A stretch of DNA of 64,000 nucleotides. Source: Xiphydria camelus (taxonomy: Eukaryota > Arthropoda > Insecta > Hymenoptera > Xiphydriidae). A program made the translations under genes and the position numbers. Below, piece after piece: positions 22,140-33,329 of the stretch. Numbering within the stretch: position 1 is the first letter of the stretch; each line of letters begins with the position of its first letter. The DNA lies in the NCBI GenBank assembly GCA_963678675.1, contig OY783196.1, positions 14,068,138 through 14,132,137 on the forward strand, read 5' to 3'. The notes beneath the pieces are model-generated. The model was not told where the DNA came from. It ran no database searches and saw only the letters and a program-made list of their open reading frames with translations.

Positions 22140-22758
22140 TATAAATTAAAATAAATATCTCAAAAACGAAGCCATAAATCAAAAATTTGCAAGGGTCATT
22201 TTTTTCTCTAAATTAAACGAGGAATCCAATAATTAAATCTTCTTCGCAAAATATCCAGTGGCGCCGAAGATTGGGAGGGGGAAAGGGGGGTACCGGCCCC
22301 CGATATCTACGCCACTGGAGAATTTCTTTAAATTATTTGATCATTACTTAGAGCTGTATTCCCGTGCACCTCACTTACAAAGCCCAATTGACGGGTGTGA
22401 GGGGAGGTTGAGCTTCCCCTGCCGGGCGCGTCCCTAGGTGGCGGATAAGGGGAATGGCCAATCTGATTAACGCCTTAGTGGCGCGAAAGGATCGGTTAAT
22501 GAGAGAGATAAGCGCTTCCAATGGTGTATAAACCCACCAACGGTGGCGTGAAGGCTCTCGTCGTAGACCAAAAGCTCCCCCCAAATATAAGGTGTGAGCT
22601 ACCGTACTGAGATGTTATATGGCGCAGGGGGTAAGATGCGTTCCCAAACGGTGCCTCCCAGATACCGGGCGCCCTCTGGGTAGTAAGTAGCCAAGCCCTG
22701 GGTGAACGGACCTCTCCCCAGGTGAGACCGCATATGTCTGATACTCGTGGGACGAAAA

Positions 22759-23594
22759 ATGGACCAATTAATTAATCTCAACTTAAATACGGGACCTTCT
22801 GGGACGGAAACGAACCAGAAGGGTGACAAACACACTGACGGTGGACAGGAAATCGCTAAGCAGAAACTTAATGGAGCTGCGAGGCGACGACTGAAAAAAC
22901 AGTTGCAAGGGGGAGTAGGGAATAAACAAGTCCCAACAACTCCTGGGACAGTTACAGACGGGGCGAGAGATGGAAGTGGGAAGGGGATCAAGTGAATGAC
23001 CCCTGAACACCATACACCCAGCCCCAGTACGACACAGACTGAGAAAAAGACTCGGACGGAACATATGCGCAAAAGTCGACAAAAATGATCAGGTGGGCCC
23101 TTATACCGGAAGGGTACCCTGAGAGACGATTGACGACGGACGAATTGACAGCGATCAAGAGACTTATTAAAGCCCAGATCCTGTCAATACCCGACGGTAC
23201 AAAGACGCCCATCTTCGTAGGGATTTGGGAAAGAGACGGTGCAGCGGTGGTAGGCTGCACCGACGAACAAACTGGGATGTGGTTGAAAAGCCTATTCCCA
23301 GAAAACAAAATAGGGAATCTCGTTCTCGGCGTGGTCTCGTCTGAGGAGCTTCTAAAGCGCCATAGGGTAGTGGTCCACGTCGAGGATGAGGAACTGACAC
23401 CCTCGGAGGCTATACTGTTTCTGGTGAAACAGAATACAGGATTGGCCAAGGAGGACTGGACGATTGACAAGGGCAGTGAAAGTAAGGGAGCTACTAGCAC
23501 CTACTTTTCGGCACTTGTCAACGACAAAGCGTTGCGGTGCCTAGAAGCCTGCAACTTCAAACCTCTCACTGTGGGACTCAAAGAGCGACTGTAA
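22759..23594 (+). pseudogene. LINE ORF1 (DUF4780-like), broken
   Basis: The first part (ATG at 22759) is hydrophilic, with KQKLNGAARRRLKKQ. It stops at 22995, resumes and stops again before the second part at 23085. That part has a compact domain (KRLIKAQILSI, VGIWERDGAAVVGCTDEQ, MWLKSLF, LTPSEAILFLVKQN) resembling the DUF4780-type domain of insect LINE and retroelement proteins, thought to bind RNA. It ends with TAA at 23594. At least one stop and one frameshift separate the two parts. The domain name is from memory of the family and is tentative. Confidence 0.65.
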
Positions 23595-23658
23595 AGTTGC
23601 TTGAGAAGAACCGCGGTGGGAATAAAGAGGCAGCTGAGGCGGGCAAGTGAACCCTGAT

Positions 23659-26600
23659 ATGATTCATTTGTCGCTCAATTTTGTGCAGATTAACTTGCAT
23701 CACATAGCAAGAGCGCCTCGGCCATATTGGTTAAGGAGCTAGCTAAGATGCACACAGGCATAGCACTAATACAGGAACCTTGGTTAATAGATGGTGTTAT
23801 AAAGGGGCTCGGGGGAAGCGGGAGATTACTTTACGCGAACTCTGAGCAAAAGATCAGAGACTGCATTCTTGTAAAGGGAGTACAGGCTGTTTTCATTCCA
23901 CAACTGAGCTGCGGAGACCTGGCGGTGGCTAGGGTGATCCTAGCAGACGGGAGTGGAGGTAAACAAGAGCTTATCATAGGGTCAGCTTTTCTGCCATATG
24001 ATTTAAGGGAACCCCCACCTACAAGGGAATTTAAACACCTTGTAGAGGAGGTGAGGAAAAGGAAGGGCGAACTCCTGGTGGGGTGCGATGCGAACTTACA
24101 CCATGTGGGATGGGGGAGCACTGACACCAATGCCAGGGGAGAAACCCTGTACGAATACATCCTGGCTTCAGATCTGTTGATACTGAACAGGGGAAAGGAA
24201 CCTACCTTCATGGACCGTAGAAGACATGAAGTGTTAGATATCACCGTATGCACCGTGGGAGGATTGGACTGGGTTGGAGACTGGAGGGCGTCTAAAGAAC
24301 CTTCAGGATCTGACCACAGCCAAATACTCTTCACGGTGAGAGGGTATCGGGAGGGAACTAAAAGGAACCCGAAAAAGACAGACTGGGATGGGTACGTGGA
24401 GGAACTCAAGCAAAGGATCCGAGATGTACCTGTCCGGTTCTGTAATAAGAAACAGCTCGAGGTGACGGCCGAGCGCTTCGCCGAGGCGCTGAGACTGTCA
24501 TACGAAGCGAGTAGCACTGTATATCCCCATGGAAACCAGGAAGGCCAATTGGTGGAATAATAAGCTGGCTGCAATAAGGAACCTGCTGAGGAAAGCTTGG
24601 AACAAGGTCCGGAATGCCAGAGACCTGTCCAATAAAAGAAAAGCTCTGGAGGAGAGAAGATCCCTTCAGAGGAAATATAACAGACAACTAGCATATGCTA
24701 AGAAAATAGGCTGGAGAGACTTCAGCAGTAGTATTGAGGAATACGCTGAGGCCTCCAGACTAGTTAAAGTATTAGGAGGGAAAAACAACGCCAGGGTAGG
24801 TTGTTTAATCAAACCAAATGGCGAATACACCTGGAGCACGGAGGAAACTCTGGAGCTCCTACTAGAAGAACATTTTCCGGGTTTTGAGAAAACGGAAGAA
24901 CGAAAGCGAAAGGACAGGGATGGGCATAAAGCACAAAACTGGACTCTTGCTGCCAAAATTGTATACCCTCAGGCGGTTGAATGGGCTGTTAGCACATTCA
25001 AACCACTGAAGTCTGGTTTGGTGGTCTTGGTGGACCAGATGGCATTTATCCCTTAATGCTTCTCTCAAAGGGGTTTAGATGTCATAATTGGACCACTAAC
25101 CAAACTGCTCAGAGCTAGTGTCGCTCTGGGATCAGTCCCAAGGGTCTGGGGAGAAGCAAGGATCGCCTTCATTCCGAAACCCGGAAAAAACGGCTATATT
25201 AGGCCGAGGGACTTCAGACCCATAAGTCTAACTTCCTTTGTGTTGAAAACCTTGGAAAGGCTTGTGGATAGACATATCAAAAGTACATACCTGGTGGAAC
25301 GACCTCTATCCCCTGCACAGTATGCCTACAGGGAGGGCAGATCTACCGAGACTGCTCTACATCACCTCGTGGCAAAGGTGGAGGAGCAGATAGAGGGAGA
25401 AGGCTATGCTATGGCACTTTTCACAGACATTGAAGGGGCGTTTGATCGCACCGGTTACAAGGTGATAACTGAGGTCATGTCTAGAAGGGGGTTAAAAGAA
25501 ACCCTTATAGACTGGACTCAAAGTATACTGGCGAACAGGTTGGTTATCGCCAAGGAAGAGAACACAGAAGTAAGGGGGCGACCACTGGGAGGATGTCCGC
25601 AAGGAGGGGTTTTATCACCTCTACTATGGTGCCTTGTGGTGGACGAACTCTTAGAACTACTGAGAGGAGAGGGATTCCTGGTCTACGGCTATGCAGATGA
25701 TGCTGCGGTCGTGGTCAGGGGTAACTTCCTAAGGGCCGGTTTTACCAACAGGTATAAACGCGGTATAGCGCTATACTGAGAATAACCATAAGGCTTATTG
25801 CTGGTTATTCTCAGTATAGCGCTATACCGCGTTTATATCGTGTTGGTAAAACCGGCCCTAAGTGTATTAAGGGACAGGATGAGCTGTGCCGTGAGTATAG
25901 TGGATGGATGGTGTAAAAAGACAAATCTCTCGGTGAACCCGGAGAAAATGTCTGCCATGATATTCACTAGAAAATACAAAGTGAAGTACCCTAGACCATT
26001 AAGGTTTAGGGGGACAGACATCGAGTATGTTAAATTACAGAAATACTTAGGGGTCGTTTTAGATACTAAGTTGCACTGGAAGATACATATCACGGGCCAG
26101 ATTGCGAAGGCATATACCTCGCTATGGGCGTGCAGAAGAGCGATGGGCAGAACTGGGGCTTTAGTCCCAAGGTTTGTCTATGGCTATATAAAAAGGTATT
26201 ATTGCCAAGAATACTGTATGCGGCAGTGGTTTGGTGGCCGAGGGTTGGGAGGATCGAATCAAGAAACCGGTTGAAGGCCCTCCAGGGCATGTTCCTGAGG
26301 TCTGCAACAGGGGCGATGAGAACCACCCCAACCGAGGCTCTGGAGGTGGCACTGGACGTGCTACCTCTAGATCTTTTGGTAAAAGAAAGAGCGGAACTCT
26401 CGGCATACAGAATGAACTGCCTTGGTGAATGGATCAGGACAAGAGCAGCACACGCCAGATTAGGCATACTTGACCAAGGATCTTTGACCTTGAGCCAAGA
26501 TAAAACAACCAGGAGATATCAGATAAGGAAGACCTTTAAGGTTCACCTGCCTGAAAGAAATCTCTGGGAAATGACCAGGAGGACTCCGGGCCCTACGGTT

Positions 26601-27427
26601 AAGCACTGGTACACCGATGGGTCGGGGTACGAGAGTCGCTTTCGGGCGGGAGTCTTTGGTCCTCAAGAAGACATCAGGGTAAGCATTGCACTGGGTAATA
26701 AGGCTACAGTGTTTCAGGCAGAAGTTTTAGCAATAAGACGCTGCTTAGAACTGCTCACAGAGCAGCGTACTGTAAACAAATATATTTATATTTGGTCAGA
26801 CAGTCAGGCTGCTATAAAAGCACTTCATAGGACCAGCACAGGTTCTCGGACTGTGTGGGATACTATGGAAGCACTCTGGAGACACTAGGAAGAACCAACA
26901 AGATTACTCTTGCATGGGTCCCTGGACATACGGGAGTCCATGGTAATGAGGTGGCGGACGAGCTGGCAAAAGAGGGTACCAGAAAGGAGAACCTCGTGCC
27001 GGTGGGAGTACCCTTTGCTGTGGGCAGGCAAGAAATTAAAAGGAAATTCCACAGGGATCATCTTTACTGGTGGACTAATCTAGAAACATGCAGACAGGCG
27101 AGGAATTTAATGCCCCGCCTGGCACAGAAGAGAGCCAGGTCACTGATGAACATGAACAGAATGAGTCTGAGCACTACGATCAGGCTACTAACTGGTCACG
27201 GAAGATTCAACTCTCACTGCAGGAACCTGGGTCTTTCAGACACAGATAGATGCCGGTACTGCGAAAAGGAGAGGGAAGATGCCCAGCACCTGCTGCTGGA
27301 CTGTCCAGCACTGGGGGTTCTTAGACACCGCCTGATAGGCGAGGCGTTTCCTAGCCTGGAAAGGGTTAGAGAGATGGGAGTTGAAGAGATATGCAGACTG
27401 GCCAGAAAGGCCAGGATGCAGATCTAA
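23659..27427 (+). pseudogene. LINE ORF2: endonuclease, RT, RNase H
   Basis: Starts at the ATG at 23659 (IHLSLNFVQINLHH, the APE endonuclease start); a frameshift at about 23720 follows. The endonuclease shows IQEPW, GCDANLHH and GSDHSQI. RT shows FIPKPGK, RPISLTSF, ALFTDIEGAFDR, PQGGVLSPLLW and YGYADDAAV (the catalytic YADD near 25690). RNase H (26600-26980) has YTDGSG, FQAEVLAI, WSDSQAA and WVPGHTGVHGNEVAD, all key acidic residues present. A CRYCEKEREDAQHLLLDC motif ends the protein. Frame breaks lie near 23720, 24540, 25040, 25075, 26150 and 26870. Removing the MITE and one TAA restores the frame at 25732. Confidence 0.92.
25733..25858. mobile_element. 126-bp palindromic MITE inside the LINE RT
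   Basis: A near-perfect hairpin with ends GGGCCGGTTTTACCAAC, flanked by TAA at 25730-25732 and 25859-25861. The 3-bp TAA points to PIF/Harbinger mobilisation. A truncated copy lies at 46697-46783. Confidence 0.92.
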
Positions 27428-27513
27428 AATACACCCCCCAAACATAGCGGGGCTACAATAAAACAATCATGTTTTCGGTGGCATTCAGGGACGTTCGCAT
27501 CCCGACCGCTTAC

Positions 27514-27575
<62 letters not shown>
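27514..27575 (+). repeat. (ATT)n tail of the LINE
   Basis: About 20 ATT units at the LINE 3' end, directly before the right target duplication. Confidence 0.9.
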
Positions 27576-27578
<3 letters not shown>

Positions 27579-27639
27579 GAGCTGTATTACATTAGTCTGT
27601 GTGCGAAATTTCATGGGAATCGATCAAGTAGTTTAGAAG

Positions 27640-27800
27640 TTATGATGAGAAAACCATTTTTTTTTCGAAACTTTGACAACCTGTATCTTTGTTAGGAAAC
27701 ATTTTTGAAAAACATTTTCTTATGAAAGTCTACTTTTTTCTTGTTGTGATAGAAATCACATATTAAAAAAATGACGTTTAACCTGGTTCACCCTGTATAG
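27640..27800 (+). repeat. Half copy of the 21859 palindromic MITE
   Basis: Repeats AGTTATGATGAGAAAACC, CTTTGTTAGGAAACATTT and ACGTTTAACCTGGTTCACCC in the same order as 21975-22125. It lies just right of the LINE. A (TTA)n run follows at 27828-27853. Confidence 0.65.
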
Positions 27801-28148
27801 TGACTATAGAATTCCTTGAATTTAAATTAATATTATTATTATTATTATTATTAATTAAATTTCTATTCGAATTAACTGATCATCTTTCAAAACGTCAAAA
27901 TAATCCAAGTCGGTTTCCACTTTAAAAACAACTTCCAAATTATTGGAATGATATTTCACTTGTCAAACAAAATAGGTCATGTCTTCGGAACTTTGCGACC
28001 AATCAAATCGACCCAATTTGTCCCTCACCCACTTCAGCAGTACCTGAACCACGACTTAACTTAAGTGTAGCTTACAGAAGTTTAAGTAGAGCTGAGAATT
28101 TCGTGCAACAGACTTATCTTTTCAAGCTTCGCTTAGTCTGAAAAAGTT

Positions 28149-28166
28149 GGTTGGTGCAACCGGGCC
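28149..28166 (+). repeat. Right-hand TIR, GGCCCGGTTGCACCAAC family
   Basis: GTTGGTGCAACCGGGCC, followed by TCA instead of TTA. It could close the element opened at 8334, with everything between nested, or be a separate remnant. Confidence 0.4.
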
Positions 28167-28383
28167 TCAGTGTACTATTTGTACGGGTTACTATTTCATA
28201 CGTAGCACACTACGGCAGCAAATTACAGTTATTGGCTATAATGTGTTACTAGATAGTGGACTTAGGGCGCCGAGTTTTGATATTGATGTTGATTCTGCAA
28301 TTATAATCTCCTTATTTATAACATACCTTTGCCAGTGAAGTGCGTTCCTACCAGCTTCTATCGCTTGCTTTTCGTTTAATTAA

Positions 28384-28805
28384 CACGTTAATCGCCATGT
28401 GAACCGATTTTTGGTTCTCAACTCAAAATACCGTCCAGAGCCCGTGACTCAACATATGGGCTTCAGAACTTGCTTCCATTTTATGGTCTGTGAACCCCGG
28501 TTTGGTTCTCGTATTGCATTACTACCTATAGGATATTGAAAGGGCCTGGCGGTCTCAAACAACTTTTGAGCTTGGAAAATTTTTATTCTGTTCCATAGAT
28601 TCACGCGGCTAAAATTATGCGGGCGCCCCGAGACCCAAATGCCGGTTCTCATTTTGAAATTGTTTTTTTTTCCCACCCTACGGCAGTCAAAATCTATTTT
28701 TTTTTATTTTATATGATATCTTCAATATATAATAAAATAAATTATGTAAAAAAAAATTTGGCCCAGAGTACAAATTTTTATTTTCCTATTTGGGCAATTA
28801 ACGTG
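28384..28805. mobile_element. piggyBac-type MITE (422 bp)
   Basis: TTAA at 28380-28383 and 28806-28809 flanks the inverted ends CACGTTAATCGCC and GGGCAATTAACGTG. TTAA duplications define piggyBac. The interior has an open minus-strand frame without family features. Confidence 0.75.
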
Positions 28806-28918
28806 TTAAACAGCGAGCAACAAACCTCGGCGCTGAAAGTCCACCATGTAGTAACAAATCACAAGCCAATAGCATGCATCTTTTGCAGCAGCGTGCTGCG
28901 CATGAAATAAGGCTTTTA

Positions 28919-29045
28919 GGGCCAGTTCCACAATTCGGGCTTATCTAGATAAACTCGGTTTAAATCCTCATTCTCGGGCGCTCATTGGTTGGACGGATGA
29001 TTTAAACTCCGTTTAAGGGTTAAGCCCGAGTTGTGGAACCGGGCC
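28919..29045. mobile_element. 127-bp MITE with TTA duplication
   Basis: Ends GGGCCAGTTCCACAATTCGG and the complement (TTGTGGAACCGGGCC), TTA on both sides. It is related in sequence to the small hairpin at 8129-8204. Confidence 0.85.
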
Positions 29046-31621
29046 TTAGTCTTCAATCGGCGTTTTTACTTGACTCGCACATTTGAATGCATGCGCGAGA
29101 GAGGGCAAAATGTCCAGATAATTTTTTTCTTTTGATTATTTCTGAATAACCAATTGATCACTATGTATCACAACCAGATTTAAACACCTACAAATGATCT
29201 CCAAACGATTGAGACCTAAATTTTTAATTCTTATTAAAAAATTGGCACGATCAATTGTAATTTAAACGTTGCCGTTCTTTTCATAGAGCGCATGAGCAGG
29301 ACAACGGCGACATCTTCCAAATAACTTCTTCTTTTCAATTTATACTGAATCAATTGATATATATTGCAAATCGATGTTAGATGCCTAAAAACGACTTTCA
29401 AACGATTGATTATGTAGAAATTGTTATTTACTTAGGAAATATTGTCATGAGAGGCTACCGCGGAAAACGATTCTCCGGAAAATTTATTTTACTTATAAAA
29501 CCTAAACGAGGGACTATCAGACGTCAAATATCGACTAACAAACCTCTACTAATGAGCTTCAAATGATTGAGACCAACATTTTTTAATTTAGTCGTAGATT
29601 GGGAGCAAACTATGCGGAACTGAGGGATAGTGGTAAAAGTTGAAGTTAAAATCGTTACATTTTCTGTGTACCGTACATACATCTAGCGTCAATGAGTGCT
29701 TTCCAGCAAGGACACAAAACATGACACAGTGTGACATGGTACCGAGATGCTTGTTGGAACAGAATTTGATTCCTAAGAATGTCGCTAAAGTATATTTCAA
29801 TTTCAAATTATTATATAGTTTCATTTTCAAATTATTATAGTGTCAATGCTCTCTTGTAGTATGCTGTAGTATGTTGTGTATAACTGTAATCAAAAATAAA
29901 CGTTAATATACCTTTATTTGTAGATTTGAATGCCATTATATTCAAATGAAATTCTTTGGTTTACAGCAGGAAATACTATCCGTAGAAAATAATGTTCTTC
30001 TTGTAAGTTGATAGTTCTGCGACACAACACGCTCAAACTTAGCTTCTTGCTGTGTCGAATAGTGTCACACTGTGTCTTTGTTGGAATGCTCTATGTTGCA
30101 TACTCTGTTACTTCTAATACCGAGAAGGTCATTAGTTTTTATATAGCAAACTGCAATGTTTGCGAAACGTCGGTAAAATAATATTTTTGGATGCGATTGC
30201 CACCCAGAAACCAAGAGTAATAATACTCATAATTATAATGACAATGGCCGCGAAAACATAAAATTTTTGAAATAATGTGATTTGGTTTATTAATAACTAA
30301 TTTACACTATATTTTCTGCTTTAAAAATCCTATCTATCCAATTCATTATCTTAGATTGCCGTAGATTATATTGTGAATAAATAATAAAATAGATGCGTAG
30401 AAACATCTATAGGGTGATTTAGAAAATTTAGAAATTTCAGTCGCGCATATGACACACGCGATGCGTTAAATTCGGTCTGTCGCCTTTTTACGGCCACCCC
30501 AGAGCCAGAAAATCTGTGTAATTTGATTGTGAATATTTTTATCTTTCGAGTGGAAGAAAAATTATTCTTACATCTTATGCGGTAGATTCGTCACCGAAAT
30601 CGTTTCCTCTTTTATAACGGTCTGCCGAGAGGTTGCCACCAGCTGTAAGAAAGGTAGTTGTTTTAAAAATCATCTCTATATCTTATCAGCTAGTTTTTTC
30701 CGAAAGTTGATTCTTATTTCCATATTCGACTATGGAAAATTAGGCAGACCTGTGGTTTTATAATATGTTCTCCAGATGTCAAGTCACCAATCTACACATT
30801 TCTATCCAGGTACCTATCTTATGAGGTAGAAATCCGATGGTCGCTGCTCCTACTCAATAGTAGAGCTGGCAGAAATTTCAACACAATTGATAGACTTAAG
30901 CAGAGCTGGCAGAGATTTCAGCAGAGTCAGCAAAAATTTCATCAAAGTTTGCAAAGTCGGCAGACATTTTTCAAAATCTTTACCAACTCTGTGAACTCTG
31001 ACGAAACTCTTGTAAAATCTATCAAAATAAATACCAATTCTCTCTGCCATCTCTGCTGAATTTCAGCCAGCTTTGTTATTTTTCCGCCATCTCTTAAAAT
31101 CGGAACATTCGTAGGGAAACGGTACACTATCGGCAGAGTTTTTTGAAGTGAAACCTCTTTGCTGAAGGTACTAAAAGCGCGCTCTATATACAACGAACAA
31201 AACCGTAACGAAACCCACACACTCCAGCGCTACTGTACGTGCGTCACTCATACACCGATCTCGAACCTTCCCCATTCCACCGCTCACGACCGAGCATTGA
31301 CTAAAGCCATGTGTCGACTTTGCGCGGCGGCCTCGCGAGCCAGCCTCGCAAAATATGTATTCCCCGTCGCAAAGGGGACTTCTACGTCATTTCTTACCGA
31401 TCACTATTATCGCAACCTAAGAGTAACGCGTTAATCTAGATCTCATCTGTACATCGGTCGTAACGGCGAGGCGGGCGGTATGTCTTGGTGAATGTAGGTT
31501 GCGAATGCGTTCGCAGTCCCTCACATTTCCCTTACAATAACCTCGCAGTGTATTTAATTGTAAACCACGGCTACATCACGGAATTACTGCATCTCTTTGA
31601 ATCCAATATAATCACCAGTAA
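29046..31621. other. Gene-poor AT-rich stretch with degenerate repeats
   Basis: No gene recognised. CAAACGATTGAGACC-like words recur near 29205, 29397 and 29562, an old tandem repeat of 165-205 bp. 30850-31060 holds a short-period repeat of GAGCTGGCAGAGATTTCAGC type. The 31150-31440 part is GC-richer, but its open frames share no known motifs. Confidence 0.5.
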
Positions 31622-31772
31622 CCCAGATAGAAAAGTTCCTCCAGAATTGCGGTACAATGCCACGGTAGAAATATCAGGTTCTACCGACACGATGTGCTTC
31701 GACAAGGTCTGCATCAACTTTGGCGGTACATTGGCGGCACTGCACTAATCCTGTGGCACTTTTCTATCTGGG
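31622..31772. mobile_element. 151-bp MITE, CCCAGATAGAAAAGT ends
   Basis: The inverted ends CCCAGATAGAAAAGTTCC and ACTTTTCTATCTGGG enclose an open frame that is probably chance. The first bases resemble the CCCAGATAA ends found at 49796 and 54985. Confidence 0.65.
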
Positions 31773-31890
31773 AATATTGAGAGTGCAGTGATAAATCATT
31801 TCAACTAACCGATACGGTTTAAATCCACCTCCCCACGTTTTCGATTACTAGTCGTGTCACGCAGTAGTGTCTTCCAGATTTACTACCCAG

Positions 31891-32178
31891 AGGAGATCTA
31901 CTCTTCATCGCAACTGTTATAGAATAAATGAAGCAAAAATCAATCGCTGTTTAGAGACTGTGCAGAGGGGGTCTGGTTTGTGTTGCTCGAGAAGGGGCGG
32001 TGCGACACTACCTAAGCATATACTTAAACAATAGCTTTCATCGCCCCAAGAAACCCTCTCGAGCAACACAAACCAGACCCCCTTTGCACAGTCTCTAAAC
32101 AGCGATTGATTTTTGCTTAATTTATTCTTCAGTTTCAAGTTAATAACGATAACAGTTGCGATGAAGAGTAGATCTCCT
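31891..32178. mobile_element. Foldback MITE, about 110-bp arms
   Basis: Left arm AGGAGATCTACTCTTCATCG; the right arm is its complement. Conserved inner block GGGGGTCTGGTTTGTGTTGC. No coding content. Confidence 0.85.
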
Positions 32179-32432
32179 AGAATAGATATAGGTATAGAGG
32201 CAACGGTCGCCCTGCGTCACCTCACTGAACTGCGTCTCAACGTTCGCCCGGCCTAAGAGTTAGTTGTGAGTTGTTTGTATTTCGTTTGTCGCATTTTTAG
32301 TTTTCCGGATTTTACCGCGTCGAGTGGCCATACGGAGCTCGTGTAGTCTGCGATCGGAGTCGCGACCTTTCTCGAGTAACCACCGTGCATTACTGTGCAT
32401 TATTTTTTGTGTGTGTGTGTAATAAAATTATT

Positions 32433-32543
32433 ATGGTAAAAACAGGAAAACAACGGGCAAAAGAGTTTCGTGACAGGCAACGTGTAAAGAAAGCGATGAC
32501 GAAGGCAATAGCTAAAACTGGTACAGAACGAAGTCGAGAATAG
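32433..32543 (+). CDS. 36-residue basic ORF, Helitron-like start
   Basis: MVKTGKQRAKEFRDRQRVKK and further basic residues. Insect Helitron Rep-helicase proteins often open with a similar basic stretch containing REFR or REYR, and the ORF at 58593 starts in the same style. It stops after 36 codons, so at best it is a relict 5' end. The match is short. Confidence 0.3.
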   Translation: MVKTGKQRAKEFRDRQRVKKAMTKAIAKTGTERSRE

Positions 32544-32594
32544 AGAGAGATTTAAATTAACACAATCAAATAGTGATATCTGATTAAAAAAAAA

Positions 32595-32803
32595 TGTGTG
32601 GCCGCCACACGTGGAAGAAGTGAAACTTCGATACCAGTTTCTCTGAATTTGATTCCGGTGGTATTAGTTTCAATTGGCTCTACGAAGAAGCATTGTGTAA
32701 AAGACTTGTATATAGCCAATTGAAACTAATACCACCGGAATCAAATTCAGAGAAACTGGTATCGAAGTTTCACTTCTTCCGCGTGTGGCGGCCATACGTT
32801 TTT
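32595..32803. mobile_element. Foldback MITE, about 87-bp arms
   Basis: GGCCGCCACACGTGGAAGAAG to TTTCAATTGGCT on the left and its complement on the right, around a 30-bp loop. No coding content. Confidence 0.85.
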
Positions 32804-32864
32804 TAGAGAAGTTTGACAGAGGCTTGACAAAGATTTGACAGAGAAAAATTTCCGTTAGGGTCAC

Positions 32865-33055
32865 CTGTCGCATTGAGCCTTGCTCTCATGAAGGGTCAAC
32901 GCCAAGACGGCATTATTGGCACGAGCATGCTCGAGTCTGCTATTGAGCCGCTCCGTTTCGACTTCGAACTGTCTTTCCGATCCATTCAGTTCTTGCAGGT
33001 TCGACTGTTCCAGCAAATCTGATACTAGATGCTCTGCTACCATTGTTGAGCATAC
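32865..33055 (-). CDS. MCC: MCC (colorectal mutant cancer protein) exon, downstream of the two
   Basis: Host gene exon, 191 bp, between an acceptor AG (intron ends GATATAG) and a donor CAG|GTGACC. It reads STMVAEHLVSDLLEQSNLQE then FEVETERLNSRLEHA and LTLHESKAQCDR. The vertebrate MCC coiled coil has SSSVAEHL, the identical FEVETERLNSR and a matching LTLEE segment in the same order. MCC is a coiled-coil scaffold tied to cell polarity, beta-catenin and NF-kB signalling in vertebrates. Codons are intact with no stop and the exon ends in phase 2. The next exon, expected to start near a KYESN motif, was not found in the 32.8 kb to the left. Confidence 0.82.
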
Positions 33056-33134
33056 CTATATCATTTCATAAAAAGATTAATAGTTGACGTTTCAACTCGA
33101 ATTTTCTCTTAGAGACCCACTACCCTTTCCTTAC

Positions 33135-33329
33135 CCCGAGTGTAGTAATATCAGGACCAGTGATGTGTCTTTCGTCCGTCCTCTTTAGTCTTACTCTCTC
33201 TGCCATCTTGAGAATCGGCGCTTCCTCCCTCGTCATGGTTTTTGTGTTTGTAGGAGTTTGTAGGGGTGGCAAGAGTGGCGAACAAGATCCAGTCAGAGGC
33301 TCGGGAGAACTGACATTGCCTCTTGTCAC
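33135..33329 (-). CDS. MCC: MCC exon, upstream of the two
   Basis: 195 bp, exactly 65 codons, acceptor CGCTTGTAG after a pyrimidine-rich tract and donor GGG|GTAAGG. It encodes a Ser/Pro/Thr-rich part (SSPEPLTGSCSPLLPPLQTP) and then ILKMAERVRLKRTDE and GPDITTLG. Vertebrate MCC has IAKIAERVKL and SEISSIGV at the same place, directly before the VAEHL segment coded by the next exon. Both splice phases are 0 and the joined reading passes from TTLG to VCSTMVAEHL without a break. The 79-bp intron (33056-33134) is a normal insect size. This part precedes the coiled coil. Confidence 0.8.

Larger units (their letters stand above)
22361..27575 (+). mobile_element. Full-length LINE with EN, RT and RNase H
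   Basis: Bounded by a perfect 13-bp duplication TTAGAGCTGTATT (22348-22360 and 27576-27588), so both ends are certain. GC content is higher than the neighbours. ORF1 is followed by ORF2 with endonuclease, RT, RNase H and a C-terminal Cys motif; the 3' end is an (ATT)n tail rather than poly-A. RNase H and a triplet tail are known for LOA, I and related insect clades; I lean to LOA/I-like. Both ORFs are broken, and a 126-bp MITE sits in the RT domain. Confidence 0.93.

Noticed and set aside
23831..24694. 287-residue minus-strand ORF
   Set aside because: Antisense shadow of the LINE endonuclease; no motifs of its own.
31485..31748. 87-residue plus-strand ORF
   Set aside because: Half of it is inside the MITE 31622-31772; no recognisable domain.
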